Numbered from the stretch's first letter, positions 46,055 through 58,668 are shown. The stretch is DNA of 64,000 nt from Vespula vulgaris (GCF_905475345.1 NC_066606.1:3946501-4010500), one strand, 5' to 3'. Notes: generated by a model from the sequence alone, not told the origin. A program made the numbers and translations.

Positions 46055-46302
46055 CCCTTCGCACTCGGATGTTCCCCCAGAACGATCAGAAAACGAGGAA
46101 TTTTTATAAATAACGATATCAATGTAAATGATATAAACAAATTCCTTCAAAACTTATCGTATTATCGAGAATATTATAAGGAACAAAATACTGATTTTTT
46201 TGCACAAGTATATGTTCTACAACGTTTGCAAATTCGTCTAAATTAAATATGAGTAAATCATTCGAAACTCCGAACGTCCGAGTGAGCGCCGAATGCAAAG
46301 GG
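46055..46302 (-). mobile_element. piggyBac-type MITE, copy in arm B
   Basis: A 248-bp element with perfect TTAA on both sides (46051-46054, 46303-46306). The left end is CCCTTCGCACTCGGATGTTC. The right end, read inward, is CCCTTTGCATTCGGCGCTC. The left end matches the right end of the piggyBac at 83-2603 (CCCTTTGCACGCGGATGTTC) at 18 of 20 positions. It has no coding capacity. It is best explained as a non-autonomous relative of that piggyBac. Confidence 0.9.
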
Positions 46303-46429
46303 TTAATTTAAACTTTTTGCTAAATATTTACATCTGTATTATAGACGTTATGGGTACAGGTCCGTTATAGTTATTCATTAATATTAATACATACAAACAT
46401 ATACAACTACATGTACATATGTATGACCA

Positions 46430-47770
46430 TCCAATGTAGCCAAACTTTATAATGTCGAAACTAAAGGTGCTAATTTTGTTTCTGACGTATCCACTTATAT
46501 GTGAGTACTTACACGTAATTTAAAAAATGTTTTAAACCAAACTCCTTCAGCATGTGAGTAAGGGTCGAAGTGAAACAAAAATAAAATGAAAGAAGAAAAC
46601 GAATACGAGAAAGTATACGGAAATAGTATGAGAATAAGTGAGATGGATCGTTAACTTCACTTATTTCATTACGTTTTCGTTCTTCCAGTTCATAGAAGAA
46701 AAAGGAAGAGCGAAAGAGATACAGCAGAGTATAGAGACAATCAAAATTAATAGTATTCAATAAATGTTTTCATTAGTATTTGTAGTTAAATATCAGTACG
46801 TGGTATAAATGGTTAATATATAATAAATAGTAAAATGTCGTGTCAGTGTTGCGTCAGGATTTATTGTAAATTCTCATCTACCTTTTTAGAATAATAATAA
46901 ATTATTACGCCCACAATTGTTTCAATTAAAATTCTTATAGTTTTTGTATCAATCGGTTTAATACCTACCACTTATACCACGTATTGATAATTCATTATTA
47001 ATGATGACCATTAATTTATTTAAATTACCGATTAAAAATGTTGAAAAATATTCATCTAATAATTAGAAACTTTAATTAAAATAGAAATAGAACTTTACTT
47101 TTGTCGTGTGATATCGTGTGATACGCACGATCAGGTTTATTTTCTTTTTTGTGAAAGGAATGAACGTCTTTTGATTTTTTAATTACCTACCTCCTGCTCT
47201 AGAAGTATCACATATTTCGTTTGAATCGTAATCGATACAATATCATGAATTCTTTTGATATCAATATTTAACGTGAAACCGTAAAGTACTGATACAAGCG
47301 ACGATTAATTCCATAAATGCTTGTAGGTGTCGTTATCTGATTGTTTGCGTCTTTGAACTTATGCGTAAAGAAAGCAGTGCTTTTGTATAAAAACAATTTT
47401 GCAAATATGGAGAGAAAAGGAATAGAAAGCTTCTTGCGGAAAGGACGATATTTTAAAATCTTGTTTAATCCCTTCGATCATTTCGAGACTATACGAATTT
47501 GTAGATATTAGAGTTTAGTCGTTCAGTAAATCCTCCGACCAACTTAAAACGTCATACGTCGAGTTTGTGATGTATCAGACGATTCGTAGGACACGTAGGA
47601 TACGAGGTAATTCGCGCTTTATCAATGGTTAAGCTAACTCGAAATGATTTTCCGCGTAACAAAAGAAAAAATCTTTTGCGTTTGATTTCTGAAGAAAGGA
47701 AGATAAGGCTACGCCACGCGGAGATGACATATCGTTTGAAAAAAACAAACGAACGAATACGTATCAGGAA
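46430..47770. other. No recognisable feature
   Basis: Spacer between duplication arms B and C. A 70-codon basic frame at 47625-47837 runs into arm C and is probably not coding. Confidence 0.4.
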
Positions 47771-47774
47771 ATTC

Positions 47775-49310
47775 TACCGACCTGGTTTGTATTCATTCTC
47801 AGTGATATCTGCGTGTGATGTCCGTAAATCTATGTGATGGTGTTACAAGTGTAAACTGAAATTATAGTTGACATTTCCCATTCCTTCAATTCACAACATT
47901 TGAATATTTTTAGTGCGCCACAGGATTTCAAATTAATTTCGTTAACTTAAAAATCTTGATTAAAAGTACGAATTAACCTGATACCTCAGGTTAATTCTCC
48001 ATTCAGTATTAAGACACATAAATATACATTCCAGGCAAATTTATTAAAAGTTCGACTAAAATTTTGTGTAAAATTTATTATATCGAATATTGAAATATAT
48101 TTATTATTGTATTCTTTAATTGCTAATAGTTAATTGCGTATAACTCAATTTTTAGATAATATAATAATCATATCAGTAATGTCATTCACTCGTTAAACGA
48201 TATACTTTACTGGCTACATTATCGCAATAATTCGAGTCAATTTCCGTAAAAGATTGATATTAATCAATGACATTACTAATCGAGATGTTAAGTTAGGGGA
48301 AAAGGTTTCTTCGTATTTCAATGCAAAAGCGAATCATTGTCCGATTGTATAGAGTAGAGATTATGATCAATAGTTGGAACGGGTGGCAACGATCGATTCT
48401 GGTTCCATCGATCATGATACTTTCCGTACATTATTGAACATAATTGGCGGTTTCAAGGATGCTTTGGTTTCGTCAGGTGTTGGTAATGATTCGCTGACAG
48501 AGATACGATCCATTAAATGCTTCACGATTTAATCACGCGAAACACAAACATTGGATCGTTTTTATATCCAACCTTCTTCAAACGATATAAAACTGTTTTG
48601 TGATCGATGGTTAGTTCCTTGTCGACATCAGTCGCACCACTTACATCATACCTTCCATATAGAAAACGTTTGATGTAGCTATGTACGACGTCCATTGTTA
48701 ACGCATCGGTCGATAAATATTACAAATATTTTTAATAGCTGGAGCGGCATTATTATCCTCCTTGTAATAAAATTTCAAAATATGTCTACTTTATTCTACC
48801 TTATTTATAAGGCATAATAACTTTTAAACATATAAACACATACAAATCATGACCTTTCTAAAGATATGAAAACTCTATGAAAACTCTATGAAAATTCAAC
48901 TTTCGAACGCGCGGTACGATCGACAAATGGATTGTTTGACATTGCTAAAGTTATGGGGCCGATAGAAAACGAAGAAACATTTTTACCTCGATCTAAATAT
49001 GAAAGTGATACGTAAAATGGAATGACAACTACGTTTCACCGATTTTTGTAAATTACAATTTTACGTATCTGAAATTGTTGCCTTTCTACTGACCTCTACC
49101 ATTAACTTTATTACTGCGTTTTCGTGTAACTCTTATTTGTCTATACAATTTAAAGTTAAAAATTAGTAATGTTTAATATTAATATTGTCACCAGCCGACG
49201 AGTTCGAAGATTTAGAACATAAGTTCAACTACAATCGGATGGTGGAAGAACCAGAGAACCGGACTTTCCTTCATCAAACACTTCCAAATCTTACATTGTA
49301 ATGTATATCT
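47775..49310. repeat. Segmental duplication, arm C (direct relative to A)
   Basis: It follows arm A from the GTGATATCTG block (47800) through the mariner fossil to the first exon-like piece (about 49190-49300, with PADEFEDLEHKFNYN matching SADKLKDMEDKCNS). It lacks the MITE and the A/G-rich stretch beside it. It is more diverged from A than expected for a recent copy. Confidence 0.8.
48270..48860 (-). pseudogene. mariner transposase fossil in arm C
   Basis: On the minus strand TIDHNLYSIQSDNDSLLH (about 48378-48325) matches the TINSDLYC.Q block and its equivalent in arm B. The upstream LMDRI.IC region is recognisable only by alignment with arms A and B. Confidence 0.5.
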
Positions 49311-49955
49311 AGCTTGTGATATAGTATAATATAGTATTGTATATACATATATGTATATATATATATGTCTATAATACATTTATTATTTAATCAAAAAAAG
49401 AATACAACAGTATCGAAGAAAGAAGATAAAAAATGATGAATTAAACCAAATAATAAATTCGACTTTAAAATCTGTTCATTAAACTTGTTAACAAATATTT
49501 ATAACGACATTGATCCATAAATCACGAAGATACGAAAATATAGTTGTTTAGTGATTATAAATGCACATATGTTGCCAATATCTTGATCCTTTAACAAGAT
49601 TATGAAAAATATTTGAACGTACAGTTGAACACTATCGAGTTAGATAACGATCGATTAGTTGGATTATCGATGATCACAAAATTTATCAAAAATTATATCA
49701 CAAACGACGTTAGAATAAAAATTGGATGACAATCGAGAGGAATATTTTCGAACGTTAAATTCGGCATTCATTGGATCCTACATGGGTGTTCGTTTTCAAC
49801 GAATATGGAATCGAACGGTACTCATGACAGGGCATTTAATTAAAAGGCCGATAGCCAGGATCTCCTCTCATACATATACATATATATATATATTTGCATA
49901 TGCATTTAATGTTTGCGTTTGGAATTTGATGTTTTCTGTGTTTCTCTTTTTACTC
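49310..49955. other. No recognisable gene
   Basis: AT-rich DNA with TA/TATG runs near 49330-49375 and 49875. A plus-strand frame at 49722-49860 (MDDNREEYFRTLNSAFIG) looks mildly protein-like but cannot be assigned. Confidence 0.3.
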
Positions 49956-49956
49956 A

Positions 49957-50140
49957 TTACATTCTATTGATGTATTCACCGGCAATCACGTGAAAAGTTT
50001 TATCGAGAGCTGTCAACAGTATAGCGACAACATGCTGTTCTCTAGATACTCGAGTATGTTCGTAGCATGGTATATCCGGTTCATAAAAAACAGCGATGCG
50101 TTTTGCTTCCCCTTGTCGTGTAAACTGAACTTCCCATTGC
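49957..50140 (-). CDS. Candidate terminal exon of an unknown gene
   Basis: On the minus strand a long (CT)n-rich pyrimidine tract (50216-50150) leads to TTTGCAATGGGAAG, a plausible splice acceptor. It is followed by about 60 codons, VQFTRQGEAKRIAVFYEPDI, then PCYEHTRVSREQHVVAILLT and a stop at 49957. The codon pattern (varied third bases, few Asn/Ile/Lys runs) differs from the surrounding AT-rich noise. A second frame of the same strand is also open for 38 codons, so the reading frame is not certain. I do not recognise the product. Confidence 0.25.
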
Positions 50141-50152
50141 AAATAAAGAAAG

Positions 50153-50158
50153 AGAAAA

Positions 50159-50207
<49 letters not shown>

Positions 50208-50216
50208 GAAAAGAAG
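50153..50216. repeat. (GA)n-rich microsatellite
   Basis: An interrupted GAGAGA/AAAGAG run. Confidence 0.9.
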
Positions 50217-50389
50217 ATAGGAAATATGTATTTTCAAGCAAAATGAATCTAATATTTTCTCTTTTTCTTTCTTGTTTTTTCTTTTCTTTTTTTAAAAATA
50301 TTTTATTTATCTTTTTCTTTTTCTCAAAAGAATAAAACAATCATGAACGAATAACTCTCATGTTATTAATAATTAATTGCTGATTTTAA

Positions 50390-50552
50390 GCGACGACTAC
50401 TGAGTTCTCTTTTGAATCATCGCCAAAGATGACGGAACAACGAGTAACGATGCATTTAATCGAAGATTTATGGTTGTCGACGTCGAGAAATGATTCTACG
50501 AAATCGTCGGGCACGATTCTCCATTTCTGATCTATACATATATAAACACATA
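50390..50552 (-). CDS. Candidate exon of an unknown gene
   Basis: After TATGTATAG the minus strand reads QKWRIVPDDFVESFLDVDN and continues with SSIKCIVTRCSVIFGDDSKE to a stop near 50390. The plus strand of the same DNA is also open (MTEQRVTMHLIEDLWLS), so direction is ambiguous. It is GC-richer than its flanks. Confidence 0.2.
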
Positions 50553-50585
50553 TATATGTACGTGAGTATATATATATATACATAT

Positions 50586-50587
<2 letters not shown>

Positions 50588-50638
<51 letters not shown>
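50588..50638. repeat. (TA)n microsatellite
   Basis: A pure AT dinucleotide run of about 50 bases. Confidence 0.95.
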
Positions 50639-50642
<4 letters not shown>

Positions 50643-51049
50643 ATTGGCTTTTCACTGCGACTTTTGCGTTACGTTGATAAAAGAGAAGATCCAGAATGAA
50701 CAAGCACTCTACGATTTATTTACATATATACAAAGACTTATATAGTATATAGGTATACACACACACACATACGCACACATGTATATATTGGGATAAATGA
50801 TATTAATTTGCATCGTTACTATTGTTTCTACTTTTTTAACAATTTTATTTACTAAACTTCAATTTTATTAAAAAATAGATATACATTGACACGAATTGAA
50901 AATCATTCTCATATACATATATACATACACACATAAATACACACACACAATGAGAAACGAATTTAATTTGTATCGTTACTATTGTAATTACTTTTGTAAA
51001 GATTTTATTTAATGAAATATATATATATTGCCACGAATCGAAGATCGTT

Positions 51050-51052
<3 letters not shown>

Positions 51053-51120
<68 letters not shown>
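51053..51120. repeat. (TA)n microsatellite
   Basis: A pure TA run of about 68 bases. About 100 bases upstream of this run and of the previous one there are similar ACACACA and GAAACGAA blocks (50755-51010), so a short local duplication is likely. Confidence 0.95.
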
Positions 51121-51126
<6 letters not shown>

Positions 51127-51455
51127 ATAAGAAACAAAGTAAATTCGTATCATTATTAATATTACTACTTTTCTTTTAAACAATACTTAAAATCGTATAA
51201 CGTGAATTGTTATACACATATTTTATTTATTGAGATAACACAGAAAAAATGTTTTATAAAAGAGAGAATAAACTTTATTATTCCCACTCGCTATGAACAA
51301 TTATAATTCTATTTCACATTGATCTTTAATTTCTTAGACTATATTGTACCATCATTAAAACGTTTGAAATCATCGTGGACTATGACAAATTTTTTCAACT
51401 CGAATTTGTTAGATCGAGGAGAAAACTATTGGAACAAGAACTACGTATATTGTTA

Positions 51456-51605
51456 TTATAACTTTAACCTCGTTTGACCCGGAAAACGAGGTTCACAGAG
51501 TGAGAGCTCTTCTGTCTCTGGTTTGACATCATAGAGGAAGTATAACAGGATGGAGCACCGACCGAAACCATTTACAACCCTCTCTTTTAATTTAACGCCA
51601 TTCTC
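51456..51605 (-). CDS. Candidate exon of an unknown gene
   Basis: The minus strand reads MSENGVKLKERVVNGFGRCS and then YDVKPETEELSLCEPRFPG, ending at a stop at 51456. ACGAG/GTTAAA just before the stop could be a donor. It may belong with the two candidates further left, but no joined frame could be confirmed. Confidence 0.2.
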   Translation of the reverse strand, partial: ENGVKLKERVVNGFGRCSILLYFLYDVKPETEELSLCEPRFPGQTRLKL

Positions 51606-51669
51606 AGACATAGACACATATATACACAATACATGTATGTAATAAAGATATGTTGGTTCCATGTAACAA

Positions 51670-53130
51670 TAGAGAATTTTTTAATAAATTTTCCATCGAG
51701 AGAAAAAAAAAGAAATAACTCTCATAGATTTTTAATCTACAAAACGTTGCATTGAAATTAATGTGCGATTTATTTTATCATTTCTTTTTTTTCTTTATTG
51801 TATTATTAAGAATTAATGATTAATTAATTTGTTGATTCATCGTCGTTGTAAAAATTTAACAATAAATCAAGCCAAATTTATGAACACTTTCGAATTTCTA
51901 TGTTTTTATTAGAATAAATTGCGTGACATGCTTTCTCAAGTAAAAAAAATATTAAGATACAAGTTTTAGATGAACAGTATTAAAAAAAATACGAAAAGAT
52001 AAATAAAAAATAATATAAAGAATAAAATGCAAAAGGATAAATATGTACGTGTAAATAAAGAATTATCTTTCAAAAAATAATCACAGTAAAAGAAAACAAG
52101 AAAAAAGGAAATTTTTATAATTTTATTTTTTTAAAGAGAATCATTAAAGTTTTAGTTTGTCGAATGTTTAATCTTTATCGGGAGTTTTATCTTTATCGCG
52201 ACGAGCTTTAAATCATTTCGCTTATAATTCCTATTAGTTGAACGATATAGAGAACGAGAAAGACAGAGAGCGAGCTATATCGTGCCAATTCTCAACGGGA
52301 TCGTTATACCTCTTTGCAATATGTATATTCCGAAATTATTTCGAATATACACGAAGGACGGTCGAGATAAGCTTACAAAAGCTATTGTCTTTAAGGTTAA
52401 AGCCACTTCGAATTTCCTTTCAGCGATCGTAATGAACATGCGAGTTTGTCTATCGATAACTTAGTATAACGGATTAGTTAATTATCCTCAGTGATGATCA
52501 TAATTAATTATTTCTACAATTAGAACACGAGATTAAAGGCATTATTAACTATTGATAAGTATCGAATATCGATATCGATGAATATTTTCAATTGAATGAG
52601 AATTAAATGTATTTTTATCTTTTATTGTTTTGTTTTCTTTCATTCCTGTTTTCTCTTTTTCTTTCTTTCTTTCTTTTTTTTTTTTTAATTTAATGGAATT
52701 TGAGAATTCGTAAGATTTGTTTATACGTATATCTTTGTAAAGGATTATTATATATATAATAATACTAGTAATAGTACTAGTAATAATACATTCTGTATAT
52801 TCTTATATAGTTATAATTATATATATTATATAATTATAATTATATATCATAATTATATATAATATAAATGTATATACTATATAATAGTATCGTTATTTCT
52901 CAAATACATATACTTCATACTATATAGATATATTGAGTGTACATACATACAAACATATATATATAAAATCCATATATGTACGTGTGTGTACATGTGTTTA
53001 TTGAGGGAGAGGTGGAGAGGGTGAAAGCAGGGAGAATAATCGATATACGAATGAGAATTGGAGAAATCGATGGAAATTATGTGTACTAAAGGATTTCCAA
53101 ATTATATAAATCGTGTGTAGACTGCACTCG
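51670..53130. other. AT-rich spacer with one weak ORF
   Basis: A frame at 52282-52464 (PLCNMYIPKLFRIYTKDGRD) has balanced codon use but no recognised motif, and the opposite strand is open too. A poly(T) run lies near 52675 and TATA-rich DNA at 52745-52970. Confidence 0.35.
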
Positions 53131-53137
53131 TTATTTT

Positions 53138-53236
53138 TATTGGTCCGATCTGGACGAAAAAAATATGCGTGTAGAGGGCGCAACGAGAGCTCACTAATGA
53201 CCCCAGTCGCGTTCTTCTAGGTGCTATAGTTTCAGT
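53138..53236. repeat. Satellite-like monomer fragment, left of minisatellite
   Basis: It contains GTAGAGGGCGCAACGAGAG, CTCACTAATGACC and GGTGCTATAGTTTCAG. These correspond in order to AGAGCGCAACGAGAG, CTATCTAATGCCA and GGTCATAGTTTAGGAG of the array at 33.9-36.6 kb. Confidence 0.75.
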
Positions 53237-53690
53237 AACCCGCTGTAACGTCCGTAAGAGTGTCGTAACCTCACTCGACCATCCGTAACGTCCATAAGGG
53301 TGCCGTAACGACCGTAACACGCCGTAACGTCTGTAAGGATGCAGTAATGACCGTAACCCGCTGTAACGTCCGTAAGAGTGCCGTAACCTTATTCGAACAT
53401 CCGTAACGTCTGTCGAACGTCCGTCGAACGTCCGTAACGTCCGTAACATCGCCGTAACGACCGTAACAAGCCGTAAGGTCCATAAGGGTACCGTAACGAC
53501 CGTAACACGCCGCAACGTCCGTAACGTCCGTAACATCGCCGTAACGACCGTAACAAGCCGTAAGGTCCATAAGGGTGCCGTAACAACCGTAACAAGCCAT
53601 AAGGTCCATAAGGGTGCAGTAACGACCGTAACACGCCGTAACGTCCGTAAGAGTGCCATAACCTCACTCGACATCCGTAACGTCTGTCGA
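53229..53690. repeat. Minisatellite with a 39-bp unit
   Basis: Units of the type GTCCATAAGGGTGCCGTAAC plus GACCGTAACACGCCGTAAC recur with a 39-bp period, itself built from shorter CCGTAACG motifs. It is GC-rich compared with its flanks. As 39 is divisible by three, long frames stay open on the minus strand in three phases (53102-53674, 53271-53609, 53389-53736). I regard these as by-products of the repeat. Confidence 0.95.
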
Positions 53691-53691
53691 A

Positions 53692-53798
53692 CGATTGGTC
53701 CGATCTGGACGAAAAATATGCGCGTAGAGGGCGCAACGAGAGCTCACCAATGACCCCGGACCCGTTCTTCTTGGTGCTATAGTTTCAGTAACCCGCTA
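53692..53798. repeat. Satellite-like monomer fragment, right of minisatellite
   Basis: A direct copy of the left fragment with few differences, starting ATTGGTCCGATCTGGACGA and ending GTTTCAGTAACCCGCTATAG. The minisatellite therefore sits between two direct copies of one monomer. Confidence 0.8.
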
Positions 53799-53799
53799 T

Positions 53800-54480
53800 A
53801 GGAATGCATTTCCTTGGAATTTCAATTTGTGGTAATTGCAACGGTATAATTTTCCTCTGTGTTATACGATCAATATAAATCGGCTTGTGCAGTATTAAAC
53901 TTAGCTAAATTTTATGGATGATAACTATCGTTATTATAAAGTTGAATCGTATGAATCATGCGAATTTTCCATAAAGATTTTCAAAATTAACAACGAGCAG
54001 AAATGTTCGAAACTTCATTTAGTCAAATTTTGATACAATTGATAATAATTCTTCTTGTACGATCAATCACAATTGAATTATCTGTTTTCGCTATTTTTGT
54101 GAAGTATTGTTCTTCAAGATATATCTAAATGTTTTATCATTAAGTTGTAGACATAGTTACAAATTTTCCAATCGATGAAAATACACGATATTATTTATTT
54201 AAATATAAAGAAAGGAAGATACTTTACCGATATTACTTATTAGCCAATACGGTATAGATAAGGGATATTTTAACATAATTAATGACAATATTTTCTAATG
54301 ATTTTATAATACTTAAAACTAAAAAAAGATACATATTTATTTAAATATAAATATTCTATATTACCTATTCATTAACATAAATATATGTATACATATTAGT
54401 ACATAATATACATGTACAAACAATGCCAAGATTACCTTAAAAATATTCGTTATAAAATCAATCATTATTAAAATAATTAA
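53800..54480. other. No recognisable feature
   Basis: AT-rich spacer up to the macrosatellite. Confidence 0.4.
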
Positions 54481-54532
54481 TTAACTAATTAAATTAAAAA
54501 AATTTAAATATATATATATAATATTATTACCC

Positions 54533-55591
54533 TGAAAGAAAAAGAGAATGTTTATAGCATTTACTAGCGGACTTATACAAAGCAAATCTTATTACAATGT
54601 TTATATGTTTCTATATAAGCTGAAGTATCTAAATACAACTTATGTTATTTACTTTCTGTCGAATATCGTATGAGATCAGTCTTTCGGCAACCACCGAGTT
54701 GGAAACTTGAAAGATCCCGTTTAAACATACGTTTGTAAATAGATAGATATGTATATATGTACATATGTACATAACTAGACACAATATACACACCCACACA
54801 CTCATACACAAAGTATATAGTAGTCTTTCTCTTGGGTATTGCTTGAGATTTTATTATATTGTATAGACAGTAACGAGCAACCTTTGTTCTGCAATGAGCC
54901 AAAATTAAATATCTGATATTGTTATTTATAGAATTCATTATGAACTAAAAATGCTTATATTGATTAAAAAAGGAATTAATGCTTGATAGAAAAAGAAAAA
55001 ATTACACATTATTGAAGGGTATTTGTTATTTTCGGCATCAATTTACAATGAAATGTTTTCTATAATTCCATTGATTTTTTATTAGCAATACTTTTAATGT
55101 GTACGCATAAATGTATGTATATATATTTTTGTAATGGAACGAAATCTATTAGTTGTTTATTTTTAATTAGATATATGATTCTACTTCTCGTTAATAAACT
55201 TTACATTATTATATTGGAAGATACAATGGAAGATACTGAATTAAACTATAATACAATCTTCTACTCGTTTGTCGTTAACGTTAAGAATTTGATAAAAGAT
55301 TTCAATACTTCGGTTAATAGTTAAAATGCCTTTCAACTGGCCGTAGATAACAAAGCTCTTCACAAATGTATCAACGTAAGATGTAATACCAGTGATTAAG
55401 AAATTCACTAATTAGAGTCGACTATTGTCATTTTTCGATGCAAAATGTAAGTTGTAATTGCATTGATACGTACATGAATACGTATATGATAATGTTTTTT
55501 TATAAACCCTGAGTTACTCATTTCTGATACAGATTCAGATATATACAGATATATATATGTATTATATATTATATATAATATGTATATATAT

Positions 55592-55630
<39 letters not shown>

Positions 55631-56531
55631 AAGGGTAAACGAATCGAGAATTTGAATGAAACAAAGAACGATATCGAGATTAAATTGAAAAGAAACTTTG
55701 TTAGCTCTTGACAAAAAGGCATTCGATAAGGAAGCATTAGCCGTCCAAAGTACAATTATATCAAAGACCTATTCAAATGAAAGACGATTACATAGGTATC
55801 CTATTATGATACCTTATACTTCTTATTATTCATATAAAAGAAAAGAAGAAGAAAAAAACAGTTAAGAAGATTAAGAAAGAAATTTCATGTTTATTTCCCA
55901 ATATCTTCAATTATGATTGATTTATAAAGACAATAAGAATAATAATAACAATAATAATAACAACAATAATATGAAGAAGAAGAAGAAGAACAAAGTATCT
56001 TGGTATATTCAATTTTGCTTTCTTGTTCTTATGTGGTATATGTAGCTAGTACAATGTAAATTTTAATGTGGGATTTTATTTAAACGTGTCATTTAATGCG
56101 TATTATGATTAATATGCATTATTCATACACATATCAATGTATGTGTATTTAAATGAATATAGAATTTATACCTCGTTGACAAATTAAATTTACAATATTG
56201 AAATAAGGGTGTCACGATCAGGTACACGCATCACGTTCGATCGTCGACGATCTTTCAATATATAAAATATATCGATACCAAACGATATTACATTTGTTAA
56301 AAGGCATATACGTATTACGTACATACGCGTACACGTGCATACAGAAAAATTGAGAAAAAAATAGCAAAATAGAGCGAGGAAGAGAGAGAGAGAGAGATGA
56401 AAGTTCATTGTTTACGAGGAAGGACATCTGTCCTAACAAACGGAGTTTTCGATGAGGTCTCGTATTTTTCTATTCCTGTTGCTTTCTTTTATTTTTTGAT
56501 TTTGATTATTTAACTAATTAAATTATTAAAA

Positions 56532-56581
<50 letters not shown>

Positions 56582-56605
56582 TATATATATATAATATTAT
56601 CACAC
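54533..56605. repeat. Macrosatellite unit 1
   Basis: The first half is type A (TATATAAGCTGAAGTATC). Its shared plus-strand RLRKKFHVYFPIS frame is broken by one missing A near 55858. Confidence 0.9.
56239..56252. other. Conserved 14-bp palindrome GATCGTCGACGATC
   Basis: A perfect palindrome present at the same place in every complete unit (56239, 58322, 60384 and 62487). Its function is unknown. Confidence 0.8.
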
Positions 56606-57664
56606 TGAAAGAAAAAGAGAATGTTTATACCATTTACTAGCTGACGTATACAAAGCAAATCTTATTACAATGTTTATATGTTTCTATATAAGCTGAAATA
56701 TCTAAATACAACTTATGTTATTTACTTTCTGTCGAATATCGTATGAGATCAGTCTTTCGGCAACCACCGAGTTGGAAACTTGAAAGATCCCGTTTAAACA
56801 TACGTTTGTAAATAGATAGATATGTATATATGTACATATGTACATAACTAGACACAATATACACACCCTCACACTCATACACAAAGTATATAGCAGTCTT
56901 TCTCTTGGGTATTGCTTGAGATTTTATTATATTGTATAGACAGTAACGAGCAACCTTTGTTCTGCAATGAGCCAAAATTAAATATCTGATATTGTTATTT
57001 ATAGAATTCATTATGAACTAAAAATGCTTATATTGATTAAAAAAGGAATTAATGCTTGATAGAAAAAGAAAAATTACACATTATTGAAGGGTATTTGTTA
57101 TTTTCGGCATCAATTTACAATGAAATGTTTTCTATAATTCCATTGATTTTTTATTAGCAATACTTTTAATGTGTACGCATAAATGTATGTATATATATTT
57201 TTGTAATGGAACGAAATCTATTAGTTGTTTATTTTTAATTAGATATATGATTCTACTTCTCGTTAATAAACTTTACATTATTATATTGGAAGATACATTG
57301 GAAGATATTGAAATAAACTCTAATACAATCTTTTATTCGTTTGTCGTTAAAGTTACGAGTTTTGATAAATGATTTCGATACTTCGGTTAATAGTTAAAAT
57401 GCGTTTCAACTGGCCGTAGATAACAAAGCTCTTCACAAATGTATCAACGTAAGATGTAATACCAGTGATTAAGAAATTCACTAATTAGAGTCGACTATTG
57501 TCATTTTTCGATGCAAAATGTAAGTTGTAATTGCATTGATACGTACATGAATACGTATATGATAATGTTTTTTTATAAACCCTGAGTTACTCATTTCTGA
57601 TACAGATTCAGATATATACAGATATATATATGTATTATATATTATATATAATATGTATATATAT

Positions 57665-57713
<49 letters not shown>

Positions 57714-58614
57714 AAGGGTAAACGAATCGAGAATTGAATGAAACAAAGAACGATATCGAGATTAAATTGAAAAGAAACTTTGTTAGCTCTTGACAAAAAG
57801 GCATTCGATAAGGAAGCATTAGCCGTCCAAAGTACAATTATATCAAAGACCTATTCAAATGAAAGACGATTACATAGGTATCCTATTATGATACCTTATA
57901 CTTCTTATTATTCATATAAAAGAAAAGAAGAAGAAAAAAAACAGTTAAGAAGATTAAGAAAGAAATTTCATGTTTATTTCCCAATATCTCCAATTATGAT
58001 TGATTTATAAAGACAATAAGAATAATAATAACAATAATAATAACAACAATAATATGAAGAAGAAGAAGAAGAACAAAGTATCTTGGTATATTCAATTTTG
58101 CTTTCTTGTTCTTATGTGGTATATGTAGCTAGTACAATGTAAATTTTAATGTGGGATTTTATTTAAACGTGTCATTTAATGCGTATTATGATTAATACGC
58201 ATTATTCATACACATATCAATGTATGTGTATTTAAATGAATATAGAATTTATACCTCGTTGACAAATTAAATTTACAATATTGAAATAAGAGTGTCACGA
58301 TCAGGTACACGCATCACGTTCGATCGTCGACGATCTTTCAATATATAAAATATATCGATAGCAAACGATATTACATTTGTTAAAAGGCATATACGTATTA
58401 CGTACATACGCGTACACGTGCATACAGAAAAATTGAGAGAAAAATAGCAAAATAGAGCGAGGAAGAGAGAGAGAGAGAGATGAAAGTTCATTGTTTACGA
58501 GGAAGGACATCTGTCCTAACAAACGGAGTTTTCGATGAGGTCTCGTATTTTTCTATTCCTGTTGCTTTCTTTTATTTTTTGATTTTGATTATTTAACTAA
58601 TTAAATTATAAAAA

Positions 58615-58662
<48 letters not shown>

Positions 58663-58668
58663 TTACCC
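56606..58668. repeat. Macrosatellite unit 2
   Basis: Type A unit with CCATTTACTAGCTGACG near its start, shared with unit 4. It has a longer (GA)n run (57668-57709). Confidence 0.9.

Larger units (their letters stand above)
44240..46430. repeat. Segmental duplication, arm B (inverted relative to A)
   Basis: The reverse complement of arm B follows arm A from the MITE flank inwards to a third exon-like piece (RKEAICETRDVPEE, about 44345-44290, minus strand). About 270 bases of A, including the first exon-like piece, are missing from B. Three direct copies of TTATCAAGCG (44668-44700) are private to this arm. Confidence 0.85.

Noticed and set aside
53102..53674. 190-codon Arg/Val/Thr repeat protein on the minus strand.
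   Set aside because: It is the translation of a 39-bp minisatellite, and other phases are equally open.
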